A DNA stretch of 64,000 nt, taken from the NCBI RefSeq assembly GCF_022539315.1, contig NC_066317.1, positions 70,167,190 through 70,231,189 of the forward strand, read 5' to 3'. Source of the DNA: Serinus canaria (taxonomy: Eukaryota > Chordata > Aves > Passeriformes > Fringillidae). Every line of letters begins with the position of its first letter. The stretch's first letter is position 1. Below the pieces are notes generated by a model. The model saw only the letters and a list, made by a program, of their open reading frames with translations. It was not told the origin of the DNA and searched no databases. Both the position numbers and the translations under genes were made by a program. Below, piece after piece: positions 22,825 through 32,374 of the stretch.

Positions 22825-23035
22825 ATGAGGAATAATTTCTTTCCAGTGAGGGTGGAAAACCCCTGGGAGTGTCCCTCAGAGAGGTGGTGGCCATCCCATC
22901 CTGGAAACATCCCTGGCCAGGCTGGATGTGGCTCTGACCAGCCTGACCTGGTGGGAGATGTCCCTGCAGAGGGGCCGGACTGGAGCAGCTCCAAAGATCC
23001 TTCACATCCCGAACCATTCCACGATTCCCAGCATC
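22825..23035 (+). mobile_element. CR1 LINE 3'-end fragment, sense (variant)
   Basis: AGGAATAATTTCTTTCCAGTG, TGGCCATCCCATCCTGGAAA, GGCCAGGCTGGATGTGGCTC and CACATCCCGAACCATTCCAC. The internal part differs from the dominant family, suggesting another CR1 subfamily. Confidence 0.82.
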
Positions 23036-23975
23036 AGGCAAGGGAATTGTTCTGGAATTATTCCATCCTGCCTGGAGAGCACCTCGCCTTCCAAAGTCCT
23101 CCAGCCCTTCAGGCCCAGCTCTGCTGCTGCAGGACGTGGCTTTGGGGACGAGGGGACCTCGGGGCCACCTCCTGCAGTGGCAGGAGCAGCCTGGCTGTCG
23201 CGAAACGACGCGAAACCAACGGCGCGCACGCGCTGAGATGCCCAAGGTAAGAAAGGGGCAGTTTATTTCTGAACCCTGATACTTTTATTTATAGAATTTC
23301 ATAGAAATTTTTTTCATATTTTATAGATATATATAGACTTTCAAAAGCGACCGTGGACTGGAGGGTGAAATTGTCACCTCTCCAACCACACTGGTCAAAC
23401 CTCAACTCTCTCTTCTTCTAGAAAAAAATGTAAAATTATCATTATTTACATGGAAAGAGCCTGAGAAACTCCAGTACAAAAACGTAACCAACAGAAGGCT
23501 CAGAAGAACTTAGAAGAGCAGGGAGACACCTGGCTGGGCAGGAATGAGGGTTAGGAGAGTGTGGGAACCCAGCACATCCCTCCTGATGTCCAGAGCTACA
23601 CAGAGAACCCCTGGGGGGCTCGGGGGCCTTGGAATGTTGCCAGAAGCACTTGGTGGATGGATTTTGATCCATCCAGGGATGTGCCACCGGTGTGTGAGGA
23701 GATGGAACCTGTGGGAATCACTCGGGTGTGAATGGTGAAGAGAAAACACAATTATAGGGTAAATCCCAGATTTTGGGGTTTGGGTACAGGGGGGTTATGG
23801 AGACAAGATGGAGGAGTCAGGGCGTGTCACCAGACTCTTCCTTCTTCTTCTTCTTGTCGTCCATCTTCTGGTGTGGTGTTGGCACTTGGGGATTGGTCTG
23901 GGGTGAGGGTGCACCTGGTGACGAGGGTGACAGGTATTGGGGACAAAAGGTAAATCTGATATCGGTAGTTTTTGT

Positions 23976-23982
23976 TATAAAA
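23976..23982 (+). promoter_or_regulatory. LTR TATA box
   Basis: TATAAAA within GTTATAAAAGATG, positioned as the U3 promoter of the solo LTR. An intact TATA box means the LTR could still act as a promoter for downstream sequence (inference). Confidence 0.6.
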
Positions 23983-24075
23983 GATGTGCCCGCCTTGGGG
24001 GTGGTCAGAGTGCCTTTGGCTGCCCTGCTGCTCAGATCCAGGTCAGGCAGAGAAGGGACTTTGTAGATAAGAAAC

Positions 24076-24081
24076 AATAAA
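24076..24081 (+). terminator. LTR polyadenylation signal
   Basis: AATAAA in AACAATAAACAATCC, at the R region of the solo LTR. It supports the plus orientation. Confidence 0.6.
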
Positions 24082-24128
24082 CAATCCTGAAGACCGAAAA
24101 ACCCTGGAGTCCAGACTCATCTTTTGAG

Positions 24129-24689
24129 ACACAGCCTGCCAGAACCATCCTAAGTGTGTGTGGGGACAGAGACAAACAGCTGGACCCCACAGGAGAGTCC
24201 TTGGGAGTCGGGAAACTGGGAATGAGAGAGCTGGGAGGCGACAGCAGACCCTGCTTTGGATAAAGCCGAGCTCACGGAAGCCGGGCCTTGCTCCGTGTGG
24301 GATCTGGGCCTCGTGTTGGAACGTGCCTTGACCCCGGGTGCCTCCAGGGAATGCTGAGTCCGGGAACTCCTCGGGTTTGAGGCCCAGGGAGGCCGGGACC
24401 CACCCTGAGATGCTTCAGATAGGGAGAGGGAGCGAGACAAAGACCTGACGCAAGAGCTGACCTCGGACGCTGCTGACTTCCACGAGGATTTTTTTCTTTT
24501 TTCCTCATTTTTTTTTCCCTCTCTTTGATGGTTTCTTGCAAAGCTTTCCCTCAGCTCGGGGTGGGTTTGGTCACTCTGTAAACGCTGGTGGTGCCCAAAC
24601 TCCAAATTTGTGTCGCTGGGATGTGTGGGAGCATCAGAGGGAGTTCAGGAGGTTTGGGCAACCCTCAGGAACGGGGGGGGGATTTTGGG
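24129..24689. other. Single-copy noncoding stretch
   Basis: No gene recognised. T-rich runs are present at about 24,487-24,515. The sequence does not continue into retroviral gag or a primer-binding site. Confidence 0.5.
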
Positions 24690-24765
24690 AAGGGAGAGAT
24701 TTGAGCTGGATGATCCTTTGGGGGAAGGGGTCTGTCCCACTCTGGATATTCTGGGATTCTGTGGA
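24690..24765 (+). mobile_element. Possible old CR1 tail, sense
   Basis: GAGCTGGATGATCCTTTGGG, then GGTCTGTCCCACTCTGGATA and TTCTGGGATTCTGTGG. The order resembles a diverged CR1 terminus with its GATTCTGTG-type tail, but it is short. Confidence 0.45.
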
Positions 24766-24889
24766 AGAAATGTCCTGTGCTGAGTTCTGCACCAAAAATG
24801 TGTCCTTGGGATACACCACGCAAAATCTGCTCATGTTTAGGGATCAAAAGGAGGAATTTTGGGGAAGTTTTCTCCCAGTACAGCTCCTT

Positions 24890-26468
24890 GTTTTCTATGG
24901 ACCATCCTTTTTTAGGGTGTTTTCCTGTGGGTCTTCCTTTTCTAGGATACTCTGGACCATCCTTTTCTAGGATACCGTGGAACATTGCTTTTAGGGTATT
25001 TTTCTGAAACATCCTTTATTTTTCTGTGGATCATCCTTTTTTAGGGTAATTTTTCTGTGGACCATCCTTTATTAGGGCATTTTTTTGTGTACCATTTTTT
25101 AAATGATATTTTTCTGTGATTCATCCTTTTTTAGGGTAATTTTCTGCGGAACATCCTTTTTTAGGTTATTTTCTGTGGACCATTCTTTGTTAGGGCAATT
25201 TTTTATATACCATCCTTTTTTAGGGTAATTTTCTGTGGACCTTCCTTTTTTAGGGTATCTTTTTGTGGATCATCCTTTATTAAGATATTTTTCTGTGGAT
25301 CATCCTTTTTTAAGGTATTTTCTGTGGACCATCCTTTATTAGGGCATTTTTTTGTGTACCATTCTTTTTTAGGATATTTTTTCTGTGGACCATCTTTTTC
25401 CAGGGTATTTTTCTGTGGATCATCCTTTTTTAGGGTATTTTTCTGTGGATCATCCTTTATTAGGATACTTTCTGTGGACCATCATTTATTAGGGCAATTT
25501 TTTATGTACCATCCTTTTTTAGGGTAATTTTCTGCAGATCATCCTTTTTTAAGATATTTTCTGTGGACCTTCCTTTTTTAGGGTATCTTTTTGTGGATCA
25601 TCCTTTATTAAGATATTTTTCTGTGGATCATCCTTTTTTAAGGTAATTTTTCTGTGGACCTTCCTTTATTAGGAAATTTTTTGTGTGTGTACCATTTTTT
25701 TATGATATTTTTCTGTGGATCATCCTTTTTTAGGGTAATTTTCTGCGGAACATCCTTTTTTAGGTTATTTTTCTGTGGACCTTCCTTTATTAGGGCAATT
25801 TTTAATGTAAAATCCTTTTTTAGGGTATTTTCTGTGGACCATCATTTTTTAGGGTATCTTTTTGTGGATCATCCTTTATTAAGATATTTTTCTGTGGATC
25901 ATCCTTTTTTAAGGTATTTTCTGTAGACCATCTTTTATTGGGGCAATTTTTTATGTACCATTCTTTTTTATGATATTTTTCTGTGATTCATCCTTTTTTA
26001 GGGTAATTTTCTGCAGAACATGCTTTTTTAGGTTATTTTTCTGTGGACCATCCTTTGTTAGGGCAATTTTTTATGTACCATCCTTTTTTAGGGTAATTTT
26101 CTGTGGACCATCATTTTTTAGGGTATTTTCTGTGGACCATCATTTTTTAGGGTATCTTTTTGTGGATCATCCTTTTTTAAGGTATTTTTTCTGCAGACCA
26201 TCCTTTATTAGGGCAATTTTTTATGTACCATTCTATTTTTTAGAATATTTTTCTGTGGATCATCCTTTTCCAGGATATTTTTTCTGTGAATCATCCTTTT
26301 TTAGGGTATTTTTCTGCAGATCATCCTTTTTTAGGGTATTTTCTGTGGACCATCCTTTTTTAGGGTTTTTTTTCCTCTGGACCATCATTTATTAGGGCAA
26401 TTTTTTTGTGTACCATTCTTTTTTGGGGTATTTTTCTGTGATTCATCCTTTTTCAGGGTGTTTTTCTG
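24890..26468. repeat. ~31-bp minisatellite, about 50 copies
   Basis: Unit close to CCATCCTTTTTTAGGGTA followed by ATTTTTCTGTGGA, with variants GTACCATTCTTTTTTA and TTATTAGGGCAATTTTT. Variant blocks recur in the same order several times, so the array grew partly by multi-unit duplication. A 31-base unit shifts frame each copy and explains the Phe/Ser-rich frames here. Embedded TTAGGG words are single per unit, not telomeric arrays. Confidence 0.95.
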
Positions 26469-26478
26469 CGGGTCATTC

Positions 26479-26605
26479 TCAGTCCCCATCCCTGGTTGTG
26501 TCCAAGGAATTCCTGGATGTGGCACTCAGGGCTCTGGAGGTGGGGATTGGATTGATGATCTTGGGAGTCTTTTCCACAGTGATCCCAGGATCCTGGGACT
26601 GTGTT
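26479..26605 (+). mobile_element. CR1 LINE 3'-end fragment, sense
   Basis: CCCATCCCTGGTTGTGTCCAAGG, GGATGTGGCACTCAGGGCTC, GATGATCTTGGGAGTCTTTT and CCACAGTGATCCCAGG. Same subfamily as the copies at 4,790, 48,600 and 62,805; it directly abuts the minisatellite. Confidence 0.85.
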
Positions 26606-26649
26606 AAGTGGGATTTAAGGGGAAATTGTTCCCTCTAAGGGTGGGGAGA

Positions 26650-26822
26650 CCCTGAAATGGAATTCCCAGATTTGCTGTGGCTGCCCCTGGATCCCTGGCA
26701 GTGCCCAAGGCCAGGCTGGATCCACCTGGGACAGTGGGAGGTGTCCCTGCCCATGGATGAGGCTGGAATGGGGATGAGCTTTAAGCCCCTTCCAACCCAA
26801 ACCATCCTGGAATTCTGGGACT
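26650..26822 (+). mobile_element. CR1 LINE 3'-end fragment, sense
   Basis: GGAATTCCCAGATTTGCTGTG, GGATCCCTGGCAGTGCCCAA, GTGTCCCTGCCCATGGATGA and CCTTCCAACCCAAACCATCC. A second sense copy only ~45 bases after the previous one and of a different subfamily. Confidence 0.9.
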
Positions 26823-27387
26823 TCTCCAATTCCTCAGCTGCAGCTCCTCTCTTCACTTCAGGGGCAGCAAATAATTAAAAAAAAAATTACGACAACAATC
26901 ACAGCCCAGACCTGATTTCATCCGCGGCACTCGGCGAGCCGGGAAGCGTCTCCTCACGGCCGGGATTTTATTCCCTGTGCGTTTGTGCTGGAGAGAAATC
27001 AGGAGCCAGGTCGGGTTTTATGGGTGTCTGTCAGCAGGGGAAAGGAATGAAGCCATCGGGGGCGGCTCCACCCGGCCGTAAATCTTTTGTGCATTGGGAG
27101 AGGAAGCCCAACAAGGTCGGATTTTCCAGAGTGGGACCGGGCTCCTGTTTTCCAGGGCAAGCAAATTTCGGGGTTTGGAGAGGTCAGAGAGGAGAGGCCG
27201 AGCCCGAGTGGTTTTGTTGTGGGCAATGTCACTGTCAGGGCCCTCCCCGGGATTTATGAAGTTGTTTTCTTTCTTTGAAAAGCGTCTTTAAATCCCTGCT
27301 TTTCTTGCTGATGGGGATTTCTGTCCTGCGGTGCTGGTGCAGGGAGCAAATGAGAAAACAGGGATGGAGTTGGGATTCAGGGAATTG
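26823..27387. other. Single-copy noncoding stretch
   Basis: CpG-containing sequence around 26,915-26,970 and 27,055-27,085. No gene or repeat recognised. Repeats resume just before the gap. Confidence 0.5.
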
Positions 27388-27464
27388 TGGAGTGGTTTGG
27401 GTGGGAAGGGATCTTAAGGATCGTTTTATTCCACCCCATTCCATGGGCAGGGACAGCTCCCACT
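27388..27464 (-). mobile_element. CR1 LINE 3'-end fragment, antisense, cut by gap
   Basis: GTGGAGTGGTTTGGGTGGGA, GGGATCTTAAGGATCG and CCATGGGCAGGGACAGCTCC, then the N run. The inner end is unknown. Confidence 0.88.
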
Positions 27465-27964
27465 NNNNNNNNNNNNNNNNNNNNNNNNNNNNNNNNNNNN
27501 NNNNNNNNNNNNNNNNNNNNNNNNNNNNNNNNNNNNNNNNNNNNNNNNNNNNNNNNNNNNNNNNNNNNNNNNNNNNNNNNNNNNNNNNNNNNNNNNNNNN
27601 NNNNNNNNNNNNNNNNNNNNNNNNNNNNNNNNNNNNNNNNNNNNNNNNNNNNNNNNNNNNNNNNNNNNNNNNNNNNNNNNNNNNNNNNNNNNNNNNNNNN
27701 NNNNNNNNNNNNNNNNNNNNNNNNNNNNNNNNNNNNNNNNNNNNNNNNNNNNNNNNNNNNNNNNNNNNNNNNNNNNNNNNNNNNNNNNNNNNNNNNNNNN
27801 NNNNNNNNNNNNNNNNNNNNNNNNNNNNNNNNNNNNNNNNNNNNNNNNNNNNNNNNNNNNNNNNNNNNNNNNNNNNNNNNNNNNNNNNNNNNNNNNNNNN
27901 NNNNNNNNNNNNNNNNNNNNNNNNNNNNNNNNNNNNNNNNNNNNNNNNNNNNNNNNNNNNNNNN
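27465..27964. other. Assembly gap of exactly 500 N
   Basis: Round-number N run, so probably a placeholder and not a measured size. CR1 on the left is antisense and on the right sense. Frames translated across it are meaningless. Confidence 0.99.
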
Positions 27965-28060
27965 GAGGGACAGGAGCCAGGGAATGGCTGCCACTGGGAA
28001 AGGGGAGATTGGGCTGGGATCTGGGCAAGGAATTGCTGGCTGGGAGGGTGGGCAGGGGCT
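27965..28060 (+). mobile_element. CR1 LINE fragment, sense, cut by gap
   Basis: Starts at the gap edge with GAGGGACAGGAGCCAGGGAA and continues through GGGGAGATTGGGCTGGGATC to GGTGGGCAGGGGCTGG, where it stops abruptly before the 3' tail. Confidence 0.88.
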
Positions 28061-28185
28061 GGCACAGTTTTGGTTGGACTCAAGGTTTATTTGGGAAGTT
28101 CAGCTCTCTCCTCCAAGCCCCACAAGGAGAGAATTCCCATGGGATGTGCCAGCACATACAGACACTTGCATGGCAGAATCAGGGA
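28061..28185. other. Single-copy spacer
   Basis: Short ordinary sequence between a sense and an antisense CR1 fragment. Confidence 0.5.
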
Positions 28186-28440
28186 ATCATGGAATGGTTT
28201 GGGTTGGAAGGGACCTGGAAGATGATCCAGTGCCACCTCCATGCCACTGTCCCAGAGTGCTCCAAGCCCCAGTGTCCAACCCGGCCTTGGGCACTGCCAG
28301 GGATCCAGGGGCAGCCCCAGCTGCTCTGGGAATTCCAGCCCAGCCCCTCCCCACCCTCATAGCCAGGAATTCCTTCCTAATATTTACCTTAAATTTGCCT
28401 TTCTCACTTTAAATGCATTCCCTCTTCTCCTGATCCCAAG
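28186..28440 (-). mobile_element. CR1 LINE 3'-end fragment, antisense
   Basis: AATCATGGAATGGTTTGGGT, GGAAGGGACCTGGAAGATGA, CCCCAGTGTCCAACCCGGCC and AATTCCTTCCTAATATTTAC, ending near CCCTCTTCTCCTGATCCCAA. Confidence 0.92.
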
Positions 28441-28527
28441 GAATTCCAGGTAGGAGTATGCAAGCCTGGCTGGGCCCCTCTTCCTCCCAGCCTGGCCAGT
28501 TTTCCTCAGAAATTCCTGGTGGAGGGA

Positions 28528-28607
28528 TCTTGGCCTGTCCCTGCCCATGGCACGGGGTTGGAATGTGATGATCCCTAAGGTCCATTCCAGCCCCAAATTC
28601 CAGGATT
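28528..28607 (+). mobile_element. CR1 micro-fragment (3' ~80 bp), sense
   Basis: CTGTCCCTGCCCATGGCACG, GATGATCCCTAAGGTCCATT and CCAGCCCCAAATTCCAGG. It lies 87 bases after an antisense copy with tails outward. Confidence 0.82.
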
Positions 28608-29175
28608 GCCCCATGCCCCCAGTGCTGGAATCCCAACAATTTTGCTGGGATTCCACCTGGGAATTGCATGTTTTGGCCTGAGATCTCACTGCCAGACGTT
28701 CTCCCACTAATTCCACGAGTTATTCCAGGATTTTTCTGAGCAGTCTCATGGAAGTTCTCCCAGCAGGATGTTCCACCTCTTGCTTTGGTGCTGCCAAACT
28801 TCCTGGGCTGGGAATGCCACCCTTGGGATTCATTCCATGCCAGCGGTGACTCGGAGCCACCAGGGACTGGGTGAAACCCTTTAAACCTCCCAATTCCCAG
28901 AAATTCTCCCCTTTCCTCCATGGAGATCCAGGGAAAACCTCCCTCTTTTTTTTTCTTTCAGGTTTCAACTCATTTCTTATCACTGGGGGGAAGCTCGTCA
29001 GGCGCTTTTTAAACGAAAGATTAAATGGTTGAATCCCTGACTAATTTTCCTGGTTGCTGGACGGGGTCGTAAATAGTCGGGGTGTTTATCTCAGTGACAG
29101 GTGGCTCCGTGCTGGGAGAGATCGGATCTCCTGGAGCGCTCCCATCCCTCTGGGCATTCTTTGGAAAACTGAAAA
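28608..29175. other. Single-copy noncoding stretch
   Basis: Nothing recognised. A T-rich run near 28,947-28,960 precedes the A-rich tract that follows. Confidence 0.5.
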
Positions 29176-29303
29176 AGAAAAAAAAAAAAAAAAAAGGGAA
29201 AAAAAAACCCTCCGAAAACCAAAAAAAAAACCCAACCCAAACCAACCAACCAAAAACCAAAGAAATCCCCCAAAAACCTCAAAAAAAAAAAAAAAAAAAA
29301 AAA
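29176..29303. repeat. A-rich low-complexity tract
   Basis: Poly-A runs of up to 23 bases (about 29,281-29,303) separated by AACCAAACC/CCAACC phrases. No upstream coding similarity suggests a processed retrocopy. Confidence 0.85.
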
Positions 29304-29769
29304 GGGAGGTGTTTATTTATCCCAACAAATTTGTAATCCCTGCCTTAAAAAATCCCAACCCCCAAATCCGTCTCAGGATTTACAGCTCCGGGTCCCTCCC
29401 GCTTTGGGACAGAGCCAAGGAATGCTGGCGGTGGGTGCTGCTCTTCCCAAAAATGTGGGTGGAGTTCTCCTCCTGCTCGGGGTTCGTCGGGGACCTGGCA
29501 GGTCCTGGCTGTTGGACACCGGAGATTCGGCACCGGTTTGGAATTCCAGTGGGAATTCTGATCGAGGCCTCCCTGGGTGACCTCGATCCTGGTTTTTCTG
29601 ATGCTTCCCATGGGAATTCCAGTGTTAAAGTCGGTGCTGCTCATGGCAGGGTCACCCCTGAGCTCCAGGCTCTGCCCTTGGGATGGAGGAACTGGGAATT
29701 ATTTGGGGAAGGAATGTGGCAGGTAGGACAGCAGGGAATGGTTTGAAATGGAATTAGGAGAGATTTGGA
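29304..29769. other. Single-copy noncoding stretch
   Basis: Nothing recognised before the CR1 fragment at 29,770. Confidence 0.5.
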
Positions 29770-29860
29770 TGGGATGTTGGATGGGAAGGAATTCCTCCCT
29801 GTGAGGCCTGGAATGGAATTCCCAGATTTGCTGTGGCTGCCTCTGGATCCCATGGTCAAA
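29770..29860 (+). mobile_element. CR1 LINE fragment, sense
   Basis: GGGATGTTGGATGGGAAGGAAT followed by TCCCTGTGAGGCCTGG, GGAATTCCCAGATTTGCTGT and CTGCCTCTGGATCCCATGG. Internal CR1 piece that has lost its 3' tail. Confidence 0.75.
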
Positions 29861-29949
29861 ACTTGCAATTCCCAGGTGGAATCCCAGCAAAGGTGTTGGG
29901 ATTCCAGCTGTTGGTGCTTCTGAACATCTGCACAGCACTGGGGGTGTGG

Positions 29950-30014
29950 GACAATCCTGGAGTTTGGGGCTGGAATGGACCTTAGGGATCATCACATTCC
30001 AACCCATGCCATGG
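29950..30014 (-). mobile_element. CR1 3' tail, antisense half of an inverted pair
   Basis: ACAATCCTGGAGTTTGGGGC, TGGAATGGACCTTAGGGATC and ACATTCCAACCCATGCCATGG. It joins the sense copy directly at the palindromic CCATGG (30,009-30,014). Confidence 0.75.
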
Positions 30015-30132
30015 AAGTGTCCGAGGCCAGGCTGGACATCGAGGCTTGGATCCACCTGGGATGGTGGGAAGTGTTTGGGTGGGAATGAAATCACCTTTGA
30101 GCTCCTTCCAACCCAAACCATTCCATGATTCC
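30009..30132 (+). mobile_element. CR1 3' end, sense half of an inverted pair
   Basis: AAGTGTCCGAGGCCAGGCTG, GGCTTGGATCCACCTGGGAT and CTCCTTCCAACCCAAACCAT followed by TCCATGATTCC. With the antisense half it forms a ~180-bp unit whose two ends are inverted CR1 tails. Confidence 0.88.
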
Positions 30133-30799
30133 TTGTCCTTGGCAGACCATGGATGCTCCCACACCAGGTTTAAATTTTTTTCCCCCTAAATTTGAGGGGT
30201 TGAACCTGGAGTGGCTCCTGTTTTCCTTCTGGATTAATTCCAGGACTGGTGATAACGAGTAGGAATTTAATCCTAAATTAATTTCTGTATCTGATGCCAT
30301 GAAGAGTCTAAATAATAAATCTTGGAATTACTCCTTGGATTTACAGAAGCTGGGATATTTCTCCTTCTGGGAGACGCCTGAGGAGAAGCAGAGCTGTCAT
30401 CCCATCCCAGTGTCCCAGAAAAATCCCAAAAAAAAGAGGGAAAAGCAGCTCCTTCCACAGAAACCTTTGGGTTTCCTCTGGCTCTTTCCTCTCCCAGGTG
30501 TGGGATCTGAAAATCTGGGAATGAGAAAGGATCTGCATCCTTCAGGGGTAAAAGATATCCCAGGGAGGGCTGGGAAGAGCCAAGAGCAGCCCCGGATTTT
30601 TGTCTCTGCTGGGGATTTTTGAGGTGGATCAGGGCCCCTCCTCACATGACCTGGAGGAGTGGGATCAACAGCAGGGAAAACCTGTCCCATCCCAGGAAAT
30701 CCCGAGGGGAGACAGCTGGAAAAATCTTCCAGGCTGGGTTTAGTTTGCATGGGGGGCTTGGAAAGTGCTGGGAACAAGAAAGTCCAGGAATTCCTGGTC
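30133..30799. other. Single-copy noncoding stretch
   Basis: No gene or repeat recognised up to the CR1 remnant that precedes the TTCCC array. Confidence 0.5.
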
Positions 30800-30886
30800 C
30801 ATGTCCCCTTCAGGTCCTGGAAGGTCACAGTTTGGTAACTCTGAATCTCCTCTTCCTTAGGATGAACATTCCCAATTCTCACAATC
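30800..30886 (-). mobile_element. CR1 LINE fragment, antisense
   Basis: CCCCTTCAGGTCCTGGAAGG, then TCACAGTTTGGTAACTCTGA, CTCCTCTTCCTTAGGATGAA and CATTCCCAATTCTCACAATC. This is the antisense CR1 segment normally internal to the 3' end. The pentanucleotide array begins right at its edge. Confidence 0.65.
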
Positions 30887-32270
30887 TTTTCCCTTCCCTT
30901 CCCTTCCCTTCCCTTCCCTTCCCTTCCCTTCCCTTCCCTTCCCTTCCCTTCCCTTCCCTTCCCTTCCCTTCCCTTCCCTTCCCTTCCCTTCCCTTCCCTT
31001 CCTTCCCTTCCCTCCCTTCCCTTCCCTTCCCTTCCCTTCCTTCCCTTCCCTTCCTTCCCTTCCCTTCCCTTCCCTCCCTTCCCTTCCCTTCCCTTCCTTC
31101 CCTTCCCTTCCCTTCCCTTCCCTTCCCTTCCTTCCCTTCCCTTCCCTTCCCTTCCCTTCCCTTCCCTTCCCTCCCTTCCCTTCCCTTCCCTTCCCTTCCC
31201 TTCCCTTCCCTTCCCCTTCCCTTCCCTTCCCCTTCCCTTCCCTTCCCTTCCCTTCCCTTCCCTTCCCTTCCCTTCCCTTCCCTTCCCTTCCCTTCCCAAA
31301 CCTTCCCAAACCTTCCCTTCCCAAACCTTCCCTTCCCAAACCTTCCCTTCCCAAACCTTCCCAAACCTTCCCTTCCCAAACCTTCCCTTCCCAAACCTTC
31401 CCTTCCCTTCCCTTCCCTTCCCAAACCTTCCGTTCCCAAACCTTCCCTTCCCTTCCCTTCCCTTCCCTTCCCTTCCCTTCCCTTCCCTTCCCTTCCCTTC
31501 CCTTCCCTTCCCTTCCCTTCCCTTCCCTTCCCTTCCCTTCCCTTCCCTTCCCTTCCCTTCCCTTCCCTTCCCTTCCCTTCCCTTCTCCCTTCCCTTCCCT
31601 TCCCTTCCCTTCCCTTCCCTTCCCTTCCCTTCCCTTCCCTTCCCTTCCCTTCCCTTCCCTTCCCTTCCCTTCCCTTCCCTTCCCTTCCCTTCCCTTCCCT
31701 TCCCTTCCCTTCCCTTCCCTTCCCTTCCCTTCCCTTCCCTTCCCTTCCCTTCCCTTCCCTTCCCTTCCCTTCCCTTCCCTTCCCAAACCTTCCCTTCCCA
31801 AACCTTCCCTTCCCAAACCTTCCCTTCCCAAACCTTCCCTTCCCAAACCTTCCCTTCCCAAACCTTCCCTTCCCTTCCCTTCCCTTCCCTTCCCTTCCCT
31901 TCCCTTCCCTTCCCTTCCCTTCCCTTCCCTTCCCTTCCCTTCCCTTCCCTTCCCAAACCTTCCCTTCCCTTCCCAAACCTTCCCTTCCCTTCCCAAACCT
32001 TCCCTTCCCAAACCTTCCCTTCCCAAACCTTCCCTTCCCAACCTTCCCTTCCCTTCCCTTCCCAAACCTTCCCTTCCCTTCCCTTCCCTTCCCAAACCTT
32101 CCCTCCCAAACCTTCCCTTCCCTTCCCTTCCCTTACCTTCCCTTCCCTTACCTTCCCTTCCCTTCCCTTCCCTTCCCTTCCCTTCCCTTCCCTTAAACCT
32201 TCCCTTCCCAAACCTTCCCTTCCCAAACCTTCCCTTCCCAAACCTTCCCAAACCTTCCCAAACCTTCCCT
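30887..32270. repeat. (TTCCC)n pentanucleotide array, 1.38 kb
   Basis: Almost pure TTCCC, interrupted by clustered decamers TTCCCAAACC at about 31,295-31,440, 31,780-31,865, 31,950-32,110 and 32,200-32,265. One strand is all pyrimidine over long runs, a composition known to favour triplex (H-DNA). No stop codon can arise in TTCCC or its complement, which accounts for the 614-, 525- and 506-residue frames. Confidence 0.98.
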
Positions 32271-32374
32271 GGAAAACTCCAGGAGGGAAATAACCTCTGG
32301 GAATGGGGAATAAGTGGGGGATATTGGGAATAAATGGGGCAATTGGGAGTGTGTGTTCTGACAGGTCCTAAAAG
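32271..32374. other. Short spacer
   Basis: Ordinary sequence between the TTCCC array and the AT-rich block. Confidence 0.5.

Larger units (their letters stand above)
23196..24128 (+). mobile_element. Solo LTR of an endogenous retrovirus
   Basis: About 930 bp beginning TGTCGCGAAACGACGCGAAA and ending GAGACACA, so it has TG...CA ends. A TATA box (TATAAAA, 23,976-23,982) lies about 94 bases before a polyadenylation signal (AATAAA, 24,076-24,081), which is the U3-R-U5 order on the plus strand. It is flanked by GCCTGGC and GCCTGCC, an imperfect candidate target duplication. No primer-binding site follows and no polypurine tract precedes, so the internal viral genes are gone and it is read as a solo LTR. 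It resembles LTRs I recall from songbird genomes; the family name is not assigned. Confidence 0.75.

Noticed and set aside
24129..24540. Retroviral leader or gag downstream of the LTR
   Set aside because: No primer-binding-site-like TGG start and no gag-like frame; the LTR is better read as solo.
24980..26460. TTAGGG words suggesting interstitial telomere repeat
   Set aside because: TTAGGG occurs once per ~31-bp unit, not as consecutive hexamers.
27235..28412. Open frames of 200-341 residues across the gap
   Set aside because: Most residues are undetermined because the frames cross 500 N.
29176..29303. Poly-A as the tail of a processed retrocopy
   Set aside because: No upstream coding similarity or target duplication; similar A/C-rich tracts at 37,118 and 59,525 look like simple low complexity.
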